Positions 22,757 through 35,835 of a DNA stretch of 64,000 nucleotides are shown here, one piece after another; positions within the stretch are counted from its first letter, which is position 1, and each line of letters opens with the position of its first letter. Below the pieces are notes generated by a model. That model did not search any database, had not been told where the DNA came from, and was given only the letters and a program-made list of their open reading frames with translations. The translations under genes and the position numbers were made by a program. This DNA is from Progne subis subis (taxonomy: Eukaryota > Chordata > Aves > Passeriformes > Hirundinidae), in contig JAKJHU010000151.1 of assembly GCA_022316685.1 (NCBI GenBank), forward strand, positions 1,006,624 through 1,070,623, read 5' to 3'.

Positions 22757-23898
22757 GTGTGTGCTTAAACCTGATGGGCACAAAACTGAAAGTCAAGTTG
22801 GTTCAGTTTGGGGATTTACTTTTGTGTTTCCTTCACTTGTAATTGAATATTTTGCTTCACGTTCAGGTTGTTGAAGAGTTTCAGGACAGCCTTTTCCAGC
22901 TAGAGGCTGGAAACAAAAAAACCCCTGTATTCCTTTGGGAGAGGAGAAGTCGAACTGTTTTTCTTTCGCAGGATTTATCAGATATTTTTGAAATGCTTCA
23001 ATGGCAAGTTATAACCACAGAGGGCATAACTTAATGTATTTACTGATTGAAGGAAATGACCACCTGAACTCAATTGAACCCATTTAAAGGATAATTTTGA
23101 TCCCTTTGGAAGTCCATCCTTCTCCTTCTCCCATTTAAAAAAAAAATGAAACAAATAGGAAAAAATCCCCACCAAACAACCCCGAACTAAACAACCCCAC
23201 AAGTCCATTCAGCTATACCCCAAAAGAGTTTGTTGGTATGTTGAAAGTTAAGACTTTGCCTGGTCATATTTTATTGGCCAAAAAACAAAACAAAACAAAA
23301 AACACACCCCCCCCCCCAAAAAAAAAAAAAACCAAATAAAAAACCAACACAAAAAAAACCCCTGAAACAAAAAAAACAACAATAAAAATAACCCAGTCTC
23401 TCCAGATCACCATCAAAACATTTTTAGACCCACTAATGTTAGTCATTTGCAAATCTTACGGATCCCTTACATAGGACCAAATTAAGTTTTAGCTTAGCAA
23501 GGCAAAAGATTTGATAAAAAAGAAAAAAAATTCTTTGAGTTTCTCCTTAGGTGTATGAACTTCCTTCCTACGCTTGCCAGGAATCACCATCTCCTGCATG
23601 AAAAATGGTTTTGATTAAAAAAACTCCAGATAATAAAATCAGTTTTTTGCAACATGAAAGCCACGAGAGCTTGTTGTATTTATGCTCTCCCCCTCACTCT
23701 ATACAACATACTTTAAACAACTTTTTTTCTTTAAATTACACACACATTAAACTTCTTTTAGTATTTAGGGCACTTTCTTTTAATGCTCCTTATTGCAGAG
23801 CTCTTTGCTGGTAAGCATGTGTTAAAATATTCTCCTCCCTTGTGTAACCCAGCAATAAAATGCTGGAGAATGAGCTGGTTAATCTTAATGCATCCGGA

Positions 23899-23930
<32 letters not shown>

Positions 23931-24697
23931 AAAAAAAAAAAAGAAAAAGAAAAAAGAAAAAAAGCCCTGGTAGGACAAAGGGATTAAAAAAAAACCAACA
24001 AAACAACAAAACAAACAAAAACAAAACAAAGAAGAGAGAATGAGAGGGAGAAAAAACCAAAAAATATTTTGTCAGATTGATTTTTTTGTTAAGAACCCCA
24101 ACACTGGTATTCAAAAAATAAGGATATTTTTTTCCTGAATCTTGATGTGCTATGGCAATTTCTTCAAGGGATGCTGGGCAGCTGGGAAAAGGGGATCAGG
24201 GAGGGAGTGCAAAGTTACAGGGAAGCCACAGGAGTGTTTTGCTAAGATGGCAATTGACAGAGAACAGGAGGAGCTGATGTTTAACCACCACCTGTGTAGG
24301 CATCTGAAGCGTTCCTCCTTGTCTCTTCATCCAGAAGATTCACTCCCATGCCACATGGGGCTCCACAAGATTTCAAAGCGCAGCTCAGGAAGAAATCCTA
24401 TCCTGGTGCACTGGAGTGGGACCTGCAGGATGAATAAACAACTTGTTCCTTTTGCCTGATCTGACATTAACATGCTGTGCTGAAAGGACACATCTTCACA
24501 CCCTGAAACAGGGATCAAGAGCTGATGGAATACATTTCTGCTGATTTAAGGCACCATTTATCCCAGAACACCGTATAAAATGCAGCTCTTTTGCGTAGAT
24601 AGAGCACAGTGTTCATGACCTGGAAGAGGAGATTCCCAGCTGGATTTCCACAAGTATAATGGGAAAGATATGGAGCAACACAAGTACTACAGACACA
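22755..24697. other. Intergenic, A-rich, nothing recognised
   Basis: Holds C9 followed by an A-rich stretch near 23307-23400 and the GAAA microsatellite. No gene. Confidence 0.55.
23897..23950 (+). repeat. (GAAA)n microsatellite and A-rich tail
   Basis: About nine GAAA units followed by A-rich sequence. Confidence 0.9.
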
Positions 24698-24847
24698 TTG
24701 AATCTTGGGATTATTTAGGTTGAAAAAGAGCTCCAGGATCACCAAGTCCAACCTTTGGTAGAATATCCCCATACCCACTAACCTATATCACAAAGTGCCA
24801 CATCATCTTGTTTTTCCAACACTTCCAGGGATGGTGCCTCCACCACA
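24698..24847 (-). mobile_element. CR1 LINE fragment
   Basis: 'ttaggttgaaaaagagctcc' and 'aggatcaccaagtccaacc' to 'acacttccagggatggtgcc'. Strongly diverged. Confidence 0.75.
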
Positions 24848-25097
24848 ACTCTGGAACTCCACCCAGGGCAGCCTGGAACTTCACATCCAAAAATCCAGAA
24901 CTTGGATCTACCAAAGAGTCAACCAAAGCAAGTGCAGGTCACAATTTTCACTACAGAAATACCAGGACCTCATCAGTGGGTTGCTCCCTGGCATCATTTT
25001 TACGTGGGAAAATACAGTTCTGGATCATCCCTCTGGAAGTGTCCGAGCCAGCTGAAATGCCCTTGTTTTGTTGGAAAGCATCCCTGGAAAATATGTG

Positions 25098-25253
25098 TTC
25101 CATGGAACTATGGAAGGTTTGGGGTTGGAAGGAACCTTCAAGATTGTTTAGGAGCCCTGAGCAGCCTGGTCTAGTGGGAGATGTCCCTTGGGAGGAGTTT
25201 GGAACGTGATGGTCTTTAAGGTCCCTCCCAATCCACATTATTCCGTGATTCTT
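25098..25253. mobile_element. Two short inverted CR1 ends
   Basis: A reverse CR1 3' end ('ggaactatggaaggtttggg' to about 25150) is followed at about 25158 by a sense CR1 3' end ('cagcctggtctagtggga' to 'ttccgtgattctt'). Together they form an inverted pair of about 50 and 95 bases. Confidence 0.75.
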
Positions 25254-26123
25254 CAGTGATTTGCAGTCTTCTGAACCAACTTGATCAATACCCAGTTAAT
25301 GAAAAGCACAAATAGAGCTGATCACAGGGAAATTAGAAAGCAGGATTGGACTAATTTAACCAAAATTTATGGAATTGCAGTTTGTCTCCCTACAACCTGG
25401 TCATCACCCCTTGTTGGGTGCATAAAGAGAAAAGGGAGCATGTGATAAATGATTTAAATGATTTGTATTTTGGGAGCCTATGTCAAGATGTTCCAAACTC
25501 CATTGCTGAGGTTTTCTACCTCCCCATGGACTACCACAGGAGTCTGGAGTCAGAGCTGAGGCATCAGTGTACAATCCAATAAAGGGTTCTGTTTAAAATC
25601 TCGAGTCTGGGATTACCACAAAAGTGAAAGTTTTCCAAAAGTCCTGCTCAAAACCCCTCTGTGCCAGCCCAGAATCCTGTCCCACCACCTGGGCTCTGAT
25701 TTAAATCAAGCAAGAGGTTTTCCATCGCTTCTGGAAAATGCTGTTTGTGTTTGTATTTACAACTCACTTGCCTTGGAATGCTCAGAGGAAACATTTATGT
25801 TGGTTTTCCTTTCACATCAATGTTTCCAGCTTGGCTGATGCCGCTGAGGTTGTTTATTGCAACATGAGTAATTATACAATGGACTTCCTACATGAAAAAT
25901 TAATAAAAGGAGAAACTGATTCATTTGTCTCATCTACACGTGAAAGTACAAAAAGAAACTCCTGCCTGGTAAGGCAAAAAGTCCTGTTTAAAGCTGTTGG
26001 GAAGGTGATGCCTTCATCAGGGGCAGCTGTGATTGAGCATTGTCGGGGGCAGTTTCATTCCTTGATTCCCTGCAGCACCTTCTCATTCCACCCTCTTTGA
26101 TTCAGCCATTCTCATCCACAGAC

Positions 26124-26240
26124 CCATCCCTGGAAGTGTCCAAGGCCAGGTTGGACAGGGCTTGGAGCAACCTGGTCTAGTGGAAGGTGTTGGGATATGA
26201 CGCTCTTTAAGGTCCCTTCCAACCCAAACCATTCTTTGAC
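26124..26240 (+). mobile_element. CR1 LINE fragment
   Basis: 'ccctggaagtgtccaaggcc' to 'tccaacccaaaccattctt', a typical sense CR1 3' end. Confidence 0.92.
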
Positions 26241-27213
26241 TTTTAAAACTGGTTTCCTCTGTGTTTTGCACGGACCAAATTAAACCCATAATGTGTGCAG
26301 ATAAATGTACCACTACCCCAGGGCTGAGATATCACCCAGCTCTTTATTAAAACAATTTTTTCTTTTTAAATCACCTCCCTCCAAAGGGAACTGGGAGAGA
26401 AGGAAGATGTTCTAGTGGCCCATAAACCGGCCTGGAGACACATTCCCTGCTCTGCTGCCCACAGTGAGTAAAAATGAATGTGTGAAGGTTCATCTTTGAA
26501 CAGTATGCAGAGAAATAAAACTCCTGGAGCCAGGCACACCTTCCAGAGCCCTTGGTGGAGGCCAACAGCCAAACTCCTCTTGGAAAACCCAAGCCTGCCT
26601 GGGGGCTTAAGTGCATTAACATCTGTGTCTGGAATATTTTGAAGGGCAACTTAAATTATATCCTTTGGATTGAACCAGAACAGAGATTTGAGCAAGCCCT
26701 GGGATATTTTTATTATCTGTACCCTTTAGTGAATTAGAGAACTGGATTTTTTTAGAAGATTTTGGGGTCACTGCAGTCAACATCTTCTTTGTGTTTTCTC
26801 TGTTCATCTGGTTCCTAAAAAAAAGGGACTGATCCTTTTGTTTATATTATCCAAGCAGGCACCACTTGTGTGGATCCAGGACTAGATATAGGGGGTGGGA
26901 TCCATTTGATAAATCAAGGGAAAAGCATCTTTGCCAACAGTCTTGCCAATGTGGAAAAGATGGCTTTAAATCAGGTATTGTAGAAGGTGGTGGTATCAGC
27001 TGATTGTTAATTCAGGGAGTTGGACATTAGAGTGGGAAGGGGACATTAGGGGAAGGCTGAGATAAAGGCCCCAGGAAGGACGAAAATAGATGAGAAAATG
27101 GACTCTTCCCAGATTTGTACTCAAAGGTCTGGAAAACAAGGGAGAAAGAGAAATCTGCTGCACATAATCCCTGGAAGTGATGGAGATAAAATGGGACAGA
27201 GGTGTGCAATGGA

Positions 27214-27266
<53 letters not shown>

Positions 27267-30224
27267 CAGATAGGTTACACCAGTCTTCCACTTGTTCAGG
27301 AATCTGATTTTCTACTCAAAAAATTGCAGCCAAGGAGGATTTTTCTCATCCTACTTTACAGGGTCAAGGAAAGCACCATGAGAATAGTTTGTTTCAGGGG
27401 GGAGTGAGCATGGAATGTGCATTTTTAGAATAATTTCCAAGCACAGACAGAGGAATATGACTGGAATAGCATAGGAGAACCACCAACCCCTGCTGTTACT
27501 GGAGGTTTTCTTCTTTTTTTTCATGAGAAAGACAAAAGAAAGAGGAAGAAGGAGTGAGAGGTGCAGCGGGAAAACAAATAAAAGACACGGTGGAAAAGAA
27601 TAGAGGTCAACGAAAAAAAGATAAAAGGGGATGGGACACAAAGACAACATCCAGGATAAAGAAGATGGGAGATGTGGACTGCTTTTGCTAAATGAGAAAT
27701 GACCAAGATCTGCAGTGGTGGCTGGATGTGCAAGAACCCATCCTAGAGCAAGGGAGAGAAAGGGTGTTGGGAAAAGAGAGGAGGGAGAAATTAAAGTAGC
27801 AGCAAGTGAAAAATAATCAAAGATAAATAAAACCGACACAAGAAATGACTTTCATTTTCTCTTGCTGACAATCTGAAGTGAGCTGTAGGAGCAGGGACTT
27901 TAATTTGCCTCCTCCCCACAGCCTCAACCCCGCTGCTTCATCCAGGCTGGGGAGGCTGCGCAGCTTGCAAACCTCCAGTACCAATTTATATGCTAATGGT
28001 TTCGTTTGTAAATCAAGGCAGGCTTCGGCAGTGCCTCCCCCCACCCCAAATTCACTGGTGCGAGATGCTGTCCATCTCCACACACAGGGCTGGGAATTGC
28101 CCGGCTCGGAGAAACAGAAGACATCAAATCCTAAATAATTGGATCATTGATGGAGTTCATCCCCATGGATTAAGCTGATGTTTCATCTCAGCCCCTCACC
28201 TGCTCAGTAGGAGCCTTTCTAAAAAGTTTTATAATTAGTCAAGCCTGGGAGAGGAAAAGAAAGTTCCCTTCTTCTTTTCTTCTCCGGTGTTCCCTGATTT
28301 CCTTCTTCAGAGCTCTTCTTGGAAAGATGAGGAAATGGCAGCACTTAATCCTATTTTCACTTTTGAAGGAGTCTGTGAGTACCTGAACAAGGCTGGTATG
28401 AGCCTGCCCATATCCAGGATGGGAGTCAAATGGAATTATGGAGGTCCTGGGCTGAAAGCCTCCTGAGGGACCAAAGGAAAAACATCCTCATCTTCCAAAG
28501 GAAAGATGTCCCTGAAAGCTTTAAAAGATCAAGGAGTCTTTTTTCTCAGCAAAGTTAGAATCGTGCTTAATTCATTGCCAGGTTAAAACAAGATATTTTG
28601 ATCCCTTCTGTTCCCAGTGACAGATTTTGAAGGGAGTGATGCAAACAGCAAAAGAAAAAAAGAATTCTTAACCTGAAGGATGCTGATGGTGTAAAAATCC
28701 TTGATTATAAAGACAGAAATTCAGGGTGGATGTTCAGATGTGGTTTCTAAGTGGCAGAGTGGTAATTCCAACCCAGGCACTGAAATTGGAACCTCTCACT
28801 ACAAGGTGCTGCTCCAGGATTACGAGTTCAGATAGGCAGAAAGGAAGATGATTTTGGGTCTCCTCCTCTGGATTCTCTGCAGAGAACACACAGGCTCAGT
28901 TTGGAACAGAAAATCCCTCCCTTGCCAAACAACCTCTGACAATCACTGGCTTTCCACAGGCCAGCGAAAACAGCTTAGTTTGGTATACACAGGTTGTTAT
29001 TTGGAGTAATTAACACCCGTCCTTAACACTCCAGGATTCCTAGACAAGTTTCCAGCTACCAACACCAAAAAAAAGGGGAAATTACAGAGCAGTCATATAC
29101 TTCTACCTTTAAAGGCAGATGGGGAAGATTTTATTTTCATATATTTTTGCCCAGGATTCTTTTTTGCCACCAGTTTTTGCAGTTTATAACACACAAAGGA
29201 TTCCCCAGTACGAGCTACAGAGAGGAGAAATTCACTGTTGAGCCTAGGCTGGACCCACTGGCTCTAACAATGTCTTTTTGGGTGAATTTTCCACTTTTGA
29301 ACACAGAAACTTTAAGGAATCCTGCGTTAACACCAATGGTTGTTGGATGTCAACAACAAAAGATTCACATCTCCCAGGCTGCAGGTCAGGGCTGTCATGG
29401 TCCAGCCCTGCCCCTGATCCCACGGTGTCCTGTCTCTTTATGGGAAGTCATTCCTAATGATTTTCAATGCTGATTTGCATTATTATTTCTATCTTGAGCC
29501 CATGTTATTGCAGTTCGCTGCAAATTGCGCTGGCTGGGACCAGGGTGGGAGACCTGGGGCCACCAGCCTTGGGAGCTCAAGGATCCTGATGCCAAACTTG
29601 GGCCAGCTGCTGGATAGACCAAGCCCATCTGCTGGAGAGACACATTTTGGGTGTGGATATTCCTATTGTTTCAATTCTGGTTGGCTGTGAAGAAGAGGGT
29701 GGAGCCATCCACGCTGTCCATGGGTATGTGAGTGCCGTGTGTGTTGAGGAGGTGCTGGTAAAGACTCTGTTCTCCAGGCTGTCCACGCCTGTATATTCCT
29801 GATGGGAATACATGCTCCCCCTCCACTGATTTCCAGACTTGGGGATGTAGATCTGGGACAGGAGGAACAACATCCGTCCACTGAGTGTGGCTGTCTCTAC
29901 CACCCTTTTGTTGAACTGAAGAACTCTCCAGATTTTCTCTTGAGCCAACCATGTTTTTGTCTCCTCAGGTCAGAATTACCACGCTTCCAGTTAGGAAACA
30001 CATCCTAACACCCAATCCTGATTTAATTAATTTCTATCTTTATAATCAGGGGCTCTTTCACCATCAGCATTCTTCAGGTTACAAGATTCAACCATTAACC
30101 TCTTGACGTGCTTTAAAATTACTAAAGGAGCCAGACTCTCTAAGCCTGACCATGGCATCTCAGTTCCAAATATTCCTTCCCACTTGGAAACCCTTTTCTC
30201 TCTCTATACTTCGGTCTTGGGTTA
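26241..30224. other. Intergenic, nothing recognised
   Basis: Includes the 51-base A run and a purine-rich block at 27520-27800 that creates a spurious 162-codon ORF on the minus strand. No gene. Confidence 0.55.
27215..27265 (+). repeat. Poly(A) run, 51 bases
   Basis: Pure A homopolymer with no recognisable retroposed sequence before it. Confidence 0.9.
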
Positions 30225-30782
30225 TGTAACCAAAAAATGTGTATTCTATTTCATCTGTTGAAAGCTGGGTTTTTTGGGAGATGTTTTATCCTTCTCACAC
30301 CCTTCCAGGGGTGGGGGCAGATGCCTTCTGACAATGGCCCAGCCATTCAAACCAGGTGGGGCAGTGTTTCTTATCTCTGTCACCACCCCTCCATCCTCCA
30401 GGGGACATCTTCTGATAATGGGCCATCAGGGCCCACCAATGCCATGACACATTCCATCATCCCATTGGGAGATGCTCCACACAGTGGGGAGGAGCCAGCT
30501 GTTCCCAGCTAGATAAAAACTGGGAATGAAGAACACAAGAGATCCTGTGTTTCCACTGGACTCCCAGAGGAAGACCAGACCAGTCTTGTCACCACTGGAC
30601 TTTCTACAGGATCATCTCTACTCCACAGAACCACATCTGTTACTCCAGGAGGATTTATTTGGACTGCTTCCAACACCCTGACCAACAGGGTGCCAGGTCG
30701 TATCCCTGACTCTGTCCGGATTTTTTCCCAGAATTTTGTTTGCTTGCTTGTTTATTTATTTCTACTACTACATTTATATCTT

Positions 30783-30820
<38 letters not shown>

Positions 30821-30976
30821 TCCTAGTAAAGAACTGTTACTCCTATTCCCATATCTCTGCCTGAAGGCCCCTAATTGCAAAATTATAATAATTCGGAGGG
30901 AAGGGGGTTTACATTCTCCATTCCAAGGGAAGCTCTAGCTTTCCCTGGCAGACAACTGTCTTTCAAAACCAAAACA
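30225..30976 (+). mobile_element. Solo LTR of a related ERVL-like family
   Basis: The element starts near TGTAACCAAAAAATG and ends near CCAAAACA. Blocks such as GTATTCTAT, CTGTTGAAAGCTGGG, CATCTTCTGATAATGGGCC and GGAGATGCTCCACACAG can be aligned, in order, with the LTR at 16212. AGATAAAAAC near 30513 is a TATA-like box. A pure T run (30785-30815) and AGTAAAG follow, as in the provirus LTR. No internal sequence is attached. The exact ends and a target duplication are not clear. Confidence 0.7.
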
Positions 30977-31391
30977 ACTTGTGCTGGTCTCACTATCAAG
31001 GAGACATCAGGGCTTTAGGCAACTCCAGGACCCTTTAGTTCCCAGACACACTCAGTGCTCCAAATGGATTTAACTACGTTCCTGCAAAAATGTCATCTCT
31101 CCTTTGTCGCTACTGGAAAGGCCTTTCCTGGTACACCCCATGCTTGACGTTTTTCCATGGCTGGGGATTGCCCTGGATGCATCCAAGCCTCTCTCCCTTG
31201 TCGCTCCCATCTGTTGAGCCTCCCAGGCTGCAGCAGCAGCTCCATGGCCGTGCACTTGGCTCCATGGAATGCTGACCCGTTCCTCTCCCTGCTCTCACCA
31301 GGAATCTGCTTCTCCTTGGATGATGTCTCAATCCTTCTCTGTATTGATAATGTCCTTCAAAGTTTTGCCTATAAATCTTTTAGTGGCAAGC

Positions 31392-31430
<39 letters not shown>

Positions 31431-31934
31431 CCAAGGCTTCAAATAAAAAATAAAAATGTCAAATAAATTTTCAGCTTAACAGAAGAACATTTTTATTGAC
31501 TTGTGTCCTACTCCTATCATAGCTTTTTAACTCCCCAGCACTTTTTCTTTATCCACCATGCACATGAATTCCCATTTTCTCCACTAACATCACAATGGGA
31601 TGTTTTGCTGAAAATAGACAAAATATTCTGATCACAGATCTAATCTCAGAGACATCAGTTACTTTACTTAATGAAGATAAATAAATACTAAGGACAAGAA
31701 CTCTTTGACTATCTGTCCTGTCTGATCCATTTTCCATTTCCTTTTGTTTTTACTAATCCCTAAAATGGGCCCAAAGCCTTGTCTGACACTTAACAGGGAT
31801 GAGCCTGTGTACACCAAGCTGATTTGCAGTGAGAGCATCAGCAAGGCCAATCTTTTAAATAACTTTATTTTGATAAATAACAGTAGGTGCCAGCCCTGAA
31901 ATCCAACATTTCCCTATCCCAGAAATCCCTGTCC
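30977..31934. other. Intergenic, nothing recognised
   Basis: Contains the 32-base T run. No coding signature. Confidence 0.55.
31395..31426 (+). repeat. Poly(T) run, 32 bases
   Basis: Pure T run, which could be the tail of a reverse-oriented retroposed sequence. Confidence 0.85.
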
Positions 31935-32014
31935 GTGGCGGGGGGGGATTGGAGTTAGATGATCTTTGAGGTCTCTTCCAGCCCAGGCCATTTTTGATCC
32001 TATAATTCTCTGAT
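31935..32014 (+). mobile_element. CR1 LINE fragment
   Basis: 'gagttagatgatctttgagg' then 'tcttccagcccaggcc', a short sense CR1 end. Confidence 0.75.
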
Positions 32015-32814
32015 CTTAGGTCAAAAGGGAGTTTAATCCATGGGCAGCAACTGAGACCCAGCAATCCCTTCCTTGCCTTCATCCTCTTCCAGGAAAATTC
32101 AGAAAAATTGGCTGAGAGGATTTTACACCTCAAGTGGTACCAGGGCTTGGCCTGAAGGGGTTTCTGTGGAGGAAGCAGATGGTCAGAATTTAGTCCTTCC
32201 CTCCGAGGCTGAATTTTCTGTGTTCAAATCAAGCCCCTCTGCCTTTCCTCCATGCTCCAGCAGGTTGCCAACCCTTTGAAGAGGACATGGCCTCTTATTC
32301 CCCATGGAAATGCAAAACACCCACAAGTGACAGGAGCCTGTGCTGGCCAAAGCCTCAAAGCTCGACTTACAATATTAATAATGGGTACAAACATGAGATA
32401 ATGTGAAAAAACTGCCAAATATTTCAGACAATTGATCAAAGCCAAGAAACTCCTGGTATCCATTAAGCAACTCTTTGATTGACCATCCCCTGGAAACCCT
32501 CAACCCACACAGAGCAGGAGAGAACAACTTCCCTTTTCATTTACTTATTTCTCCTGAACAGAAACTCCCCTGCACTTCTCTTACTTCCTGCAGAATTTGC
32601 CTCCTTTCTCTCCTGCTTTCAAATCATTCCCAATATTTGCATAATTTTCTTTGGTCGTTGCCACACCTTTGCAGAGGTCACTTGTCAAAGTGCTGCTGTG
32701 AAATGTTGTATTTTAATTCTGAATTTCTGTGCCTTTGAAGCACACATTTTCCATTAGAGAGGAGAAAAAAATAGCAGCCTCCATCCTGCTGTGTACTGCA
32801 TAAATCATAAATCA
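32015..32814. other. Intergenic, nothing recognised
   Basis: Ordinary composition, no repeat that I can name. Confidence 0.55.
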
Positions 32815-33160
32815 TCATGGAATCATGGAATGGTTAGGGTTGGAAGGGACCTTAAAAATCCTCTCCTTCCAACCCCCTTCCATGGGCAGGGACATTTTCT
32901 ACTATCCCAAGTTGCTCCAATCTCCATCCATCCTGGCCTTGGACACTTCCAGGGATCCAGGGGCAGCCACAGCTTCTCTGGGCAGCCTGTGCCAGCCTCA
33001 CTATCCTCAGGGAGAAATTTGCTCCCAATATCCCATCTAGCTCTGCCCTTCTTCAGTTTAGAACCATTCCCCCATGTCCTGGCACTCCAGGCCCTTGTTC
33101 AAAGTCCCTCTCCAGCTCTCTTGGAGCCTCTTTAGGCACTGGAAATTCTCCCCTTAGAGC
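32815..33160 (-). mobile_element. CR1 LINE fragment
   Basis: 'catggaatcatggaatggtt' to 'cttggagcctctttaggcac', a well-preserved reverse CR1 closely resembling 9468-9822. Confidence 0.93.
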
Positions 33161-33399
33161 TGACCATTAGGGCCATCTGTTCTCTCTATTCTTCCAAAAT
33201 CCAACATCTGTCCTTTCTTTCCCAATTCAGAAGTTCAAAGGACTCTCACAACCTCCCCAGGAGATAAGAATTGTGGCTTTTCCAAGAAAAAAACATCTGT
33301 GAAGCAGCTGGATGGTGGAGACTTTATGCAGGAGTGTGCCCTTGGGATTTTATCTGCTGAGTCACCACAGCTCTTTTGGCCATCGTGGTGGCTGATGGT

Positions 33400-33850
33400 G
33401 ATGCCTTGGGAAGGCTGACCTGGAAGAGAGACTGAACAGAGCTGGAGAATAAAGTAGGTATTTATTAAAAGGCCTTTAGGGTACACCTCGGGCAGCACAA
33501 GAGCCTGGCCAGGGCTGCACCCAAGGTGGACCCAAAATGGTCACAAAATGGACAACAGTCACGACGTCTCAGACTTTTATAAGTTTTGGTCCATTTGCAT
33601 ATCGGGGTTTAATTGTCCAATTACAGCTCCAGGTTGTGAGGTCCCATCCTTCTTGTTCCTCCCTTCAGTCTACCGTTGTTTGTGCTTTTGGGGCTGAAAG
33701 CTGTGCTCGTTGTCCTTGGCCTTCAGCAGGAAAATGATTTTTTTTATCTCCCTGCTCTGTGCAGAGAGCTGAGTGACACTGAATGTGAGGTTCAGACCTG
33801 CACACTCAGGCAGCACAGAATCTGGAAAACACGGAAGCTAAAACCTAAAG
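33400..33850 (-). mobile_element. Solo LTR-like element, minus strand
   Basis: Read on the minus strand, a TATA box (TTATAA at 33577-33583) is followed about 115 bases later by AATAAA (33461-33466) and a short 3' part rich in CT and TG. This is the order U3, R, U5 of a retroviral LTR. A CpG-containing GTACACC and AGGCTCTTGTGC block lies between. The limits are approximate and the family was not identified. Confidence 0.55.
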
Positions 33851-34532
33851 CATCAATGGCCTCTTCAGAAACCATGCTATTCCTTCCTAATGTGCCAAAT
33901 CTTTTCTTGTTTGTGCTTTCTGGGACACAGGAGGTAAGCAAGGCCCATATCACTGCCCTGGGACTTTTTTGGGAAATGACTGAAAATAGATCCCAGTGAA
34001 AAAGCACCTGGAGATGTCTTCCACAGGGATCCCTTGAGGACTCTGACTTCTTCCTGCTATGAGTGGTTTGGGAAAACTATGAAGGGAAAAAAAAAAACCA
34101 ACAGCAGTCTTCTTTCTTTATTTCTCTGTTTAGATCTTGCCCCAACGGGAGCTCAGGAAGAGATACTCACCTCAGGCCCTGATTCATCTTGGACACAGAC
34201 AGGAACGTGGGGAGCCCAAGCACTCCTTGAGTCACAAATGAGAGAGACTGGAGAAAAAAACCTCCTGTGCTGGTCCTAAATCTCCCTGGAATGTTGTCTC
34301 GCTCCACATGGGCCTTTTCCTACGTGGGCAGCTGTAGTGAGGGGTTGATTTACATCACCAAGAAGAACACTGTAAAATGTATCAGCGAAAGCAGAGTTAA
34401 TGTGATGTTGTAAAAGCAAGCTTCACTGTTGTTTACATGGAACAAATGTACAAAGGAAAACTGAGTTGAAATCAAACTAAAAGGATTTACAGAGAGATGT
34501 GAGACACAAAAAGGTGAAGGCAACCCTCCCAT

Positions 34533-35300
34533 TGTGTCACAAATTGCAGAGTGGCTCCTCTTGCTGTCTAAACTCCTGATAGAGCCAAGGTGCAGTTAGG
34601 TCCAATCTTGGTCTCAGATTTGGACAATGGTTTATTTCTAATGGAATTATCCACACAAAGTTTATAATAATTAATACCAAGTACATAGTTTAGCAATATT
34701 ACATTATTATTAATTCAGCTTGATATCAGCAACTCACTGAGGATCTGCCATGAGTAAAGATCTCTCCACCTTGGCCAAGGAAGGTTCTCTCAACTAAGGA
34801 ATCTCAAATGCTGAGGGGTGTCCCTGCTCCAAGGGTGACTCTCGGGGCACACTCCAGTTGGAATTCAAGGACAACTCACATGGGGCTCATCCAAAATTCC
34901 AATACTGGGAAAAGGCCTCTCTGCCTTGAGAGGCGTCCCAGCTCCAGGGGAGGAGATCACTTCCATGGCAGTTCATAGAAGGCTCACTTAGGCTGTCCTA
35001 TTTATGGACCAAAGTGGTTGGCTCAGAATCAAATCGCATCAAATGGAAATGTATGAATGAAACTCCTTGTACCCACAAGTTTCTCTGTTCCCTGATAAAT
35101 GAGCCTTGGAAAAGCCTCCTGTTTACTGCTGCTTTGATCAGTGTTCCAAGCTCATGTGCATCGATGCTCACTGTGTTGCTCTGCTCCTCTGTGGTTTTCC
35201 TGGAGGAGTTCTTGGCCCGGATAAAGCTCAGGCTTTGCCTCCTCTGGGTTTTGGACCAAACTACTGCTGTTTTGGTTAAGGGGTTGAGTGAATCCATCAG
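34533..35300 (-). mobile_element. Possible solo LTR, minus strand
   Basis: On the minus strand a TATA-like CCATAAATAGGAC (around 34993-35005) is followed by AATAAA at 34631-34636, and the left limit reads TGTGACA, an LTR-like 3' end. The distance between TATA and AATAAA is about 360 bases, which is long. The right limit is not visible, and no target duplication was found. ORFs on both strands here have no recognisable product. Confidence 0.4.
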
Positions 35301-35497
35301 AGCAGCCCAGGCAATGGACTTTGTGTTTTCTTCCATTTTCAGACTCTTCGCAATATTCCAGCACAACCATGTTTTCCCAGTTAAGCAACCAAGACATACA
35401 AATTCTTGCATGTGCAATGCAGGAATTATTTATCATTTATCCACCTCCACAGCATTGCTGTGCTTCATCCATGCATGATGATGGTGAATTTAGAGTT

Positions 35498-35835
35498 AAT
35501 AGAATGTGTTGGGCTGGAAGGGACCTTAAGGATCATCTCATTCCACCCCTTGCTATGGGACACTCTCTACTATCCCAGGTTGCTCCAAGCCCCATCCAGC
35601 CTTTGAACACTTCCAGGGATGGGGCAGCCACAGCTTCTCTGGGTGTGCCAGGGCCTCACCTCCCTCACAGGAAAGAATTTCTTCCTAATATCTCATCTCA
35701 ATCTCACCTCTTTTAGTTCCAAACCATTCCCTTTGCCTTTTCACTGTCTACCCACATAAAATGCCCTTCTCCCTCATTTTTATGAGCATCCCAGAAGTAC
35801 TGGCAGGCTGCAGTGGGGTGTCCCCAGGCGTTCTC
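35498..35835 (-). mobile_element. CR1 LINE fragment
   Basis: 'gaatgtgttgggctggaagg' to 'agaatttcttcctaatatc' and on to the 'ggcaggctgcagtggggtg' region. Confidence 0.88.

Noticed and set aside
23880..24043. Lys/Arg-rich 86-codon ORF and its hydrophobic antisense
   Set aside because: It is a translation of the GAAA microsatellite and neighbouring A-rich sequence.
27351..27839. 162-codon minus-strand ORF with hydrophobic, Ser/Leu/Phe-rich product
   Set aside because: The plus strand is purine-rich here, which removes stop codons from the other strand. There is no domain and no conserved motif.
28400..28470. Short stretch resembling a CR1 end ('ggaattatggaggtcctggg')
   Set aside because: Too short and too diverged to separate from chance.
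35014..35478. 154-codon plus-strand ORF and overlapping minus-strand ORFs
   Set aside because: They overlap a suspected LTR and have no recognisable product; both strands are open, so coding is unlikely.
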